NCBI RefSeq assembly: GCF_028553885.1 | Contig: NZ_CP067169.1 | Span: 1,259,501 to 1,323,500, forward strand | DNA from: Paracoccus aestuarii | GTDB lineage: Bacteria > Pseudomonadota > Alphaproteobacteria > Rhodobacterales > Rhodobacteraceae | Direction: 5' to 3' | Length of the DNA: 64,000 nt | Shown: positions 63,411 through 64,000 of the stretch, piece by piece | Layout: each line of letters begins with the position of its first letter | Position numbering within the stretch: the first letter of the stretch is position 1 | Notes under the pieces: generated by a model | What the model saw: only the letters and a program-made list of their open reading frames with translations | Told to the model about the DNA's origin: nothing | The model's database searches: none | Made by a program: the position numbers and the translations under genes

Positions 63411-64000
63411 ATGTTCGAGACATTCCTGAAGGGCAAGACCGCCGTCATCACCGGGTCGAATTCCGGCATCGGGCTGGGGGTTGCCGAACGGCTGGCCCGC
63501 GCGGGCGCCGATGTCGTGCTGAACAGCTTCACCGACCGCGACGAGGATCACCAGCTGGCCGAGAAGCTGGGCCGCGATCACGGCGTCACCGCCCGCTACA
63601 TCGCGGCCGACATGTCCAAGGGCGATGCCTGCCGCCAGCTGATCGCCGATGCGGGGGCCTGCGACATCCTGGTGAACAATGCGGGCATCCAGCATGTGGC
63701 CGCCATCCCCGATTTCCCGGCGGATAAATGGGACGCGATCATCGCGATCAACATGTCCTCGGCCTTTCACACCACGGCGGCGGCGCTGCCCCTGATGCGC
63801 AAGGCGGGCTGGGGCCGGGTCATCAACATCGCATCGGCCCATGGGCTGACGGCCAGCGCCTACAAATCCGCCTATGTCGCGGCCAAGCACGGCATCGTCG
63901 GCCTGACCAAGGTCACGGGGCTGGAGACCGCGCGCGAGCCGATCACCGCCAATGCCATCTGTCCGGGCTATGTGCTGACCCCGCTGGTCGAATCCCAGAT
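63411..64000 (+). CDS. 3-hydroxybutyrate dehydrogenase-like SDR (3' end cut by window)
   Basis: The first ~196 residues of a short-chain dehydrogenase are present. The NAD motif is TGSNSGIGLG, NNAG is in DILVNNAGIQHV, the catalytic Ser lies in NIASAHGL, and the Tyr-x3-Lys is YVAAKHG. The stretch SAHGLTASAYKSAYVAAKHG and NAICPGYVLTPLVE is characteristic of D-3-hydroxybutyrate dehydrogenase (BdhA), linking polyhydroxybutyrate breakdown to acetoacetate. GAGGGAG precedes the ATG at 63411. Confidence 0.88.
   Translation, partial: MFETFLKGKTAVITGSNSGIGLGVAERLARAGADVVLNSFTDRDEDHQLAEKLGRDHGVTARYIAADMSKGDACRQLIADAGACDILVNNAGIQHVAAIPDFPADKWDAIIAINMSSAFHTTAAALPLMRKAGWGRVINIASAHGLTASAYKSAYVAAKHGIVGLTKVTGLETAREPITANAICPGYVLTPLVESQ

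Overview
The window is GC-rich alphaproteobacterial chromosome. It looks like an astaxanthin-producing Paracoccus or a close relative in the Rhodobacteraceae. The main reason is the carotenoid block idi-crtW-crtZ-crtY-crtI-crtB, with crtE convergent to it. Its gene order and protein sequences closely resemble the marine Paracoccus clusters as I remember them. SspB-alpha, ChpT, a class II ribonucleotide reductase, OlsB/OlsA and KpsE/KpsT-type export genes fit the same group. Species-level assignment is inference.

Layout. 1-9.4 kb: the start of a penicillin-acylase homologue, a small fatty-acyl-CoA group (dehydrogenase, hotdog thioesterase, acyl-CoA ligase, second thioesterase), small RHH and DUF4169 proteins, fumC, a DapA-like lyase, a DUF2306 membrane protein and sspB. 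9.5-18.2 kb: a complete chemotaxis locus. A leftward operon (STAS, cheY, cheA, cheW, cheR, cheY, and a last gene with CheZ-like motifs) faces a rightward cheB-cheD-mcp. 18.4-25.3 kb: the carotenoid genes, running from isopentenyl isomerisation through GGPP, phytoene, lycopene and beta-carotene to ketolase and hydroxylase. 25.4-35.5 kb: housekeeping genes (tyrS, anmK, a PRC-barrel secreted protein, two identical tRNA-Asp genes, proA, chpT, olsBA, nrdJ).

35.5-38.3 kb is the only clearly accessory stretch. It holds a duplicated 72-bp element followed by hairpins, an apparently intact IS481-family element inserted at CTAG, an IS3-family 5' scrap, and an IS5-family remnant containing a 507-bp tandem duplication. 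It ends beside a tRNA-Gln gene.

38.5-64 kb: a flavoprotein, then a leftward kpsT-kpsE-kdsA-mscS operon, a UDG-fold protein, a TAXI-TRAP transporter with its universal stress protein, fhs, prfC, a transglutaminase-like protein with OsmC, dgt, an IscA-type protein, xthA, a cation-diffusion facilitator, a short BCCT-like transporter, and a family-5 solute-binding protein in an operon with an entericidin-like lipoprotein and a CsbD-like protein. A promoter-plus-terminator unit with no ORF (about 63.22-63.33 kb) is a candidate small RNA. The window ends inside a 3-hydroxybutyrate-dehydrogenase-like gene.

The observations I consider most worth following are: the CheZ-like protein coupled to cheY, together with a CheB that has lost its phosphorylation site; the orphan sRNA unit near 63.3 kb; the duplicated 72-bp element; catalytic-residue losses in the penicillin-acylase and transglutaminase homologues; a hairpin covering the crtY translation start; and six convergent gene pairs whose stop codons share one CTAG. 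No CRISPR array, prophage or plasmid origin was seen.
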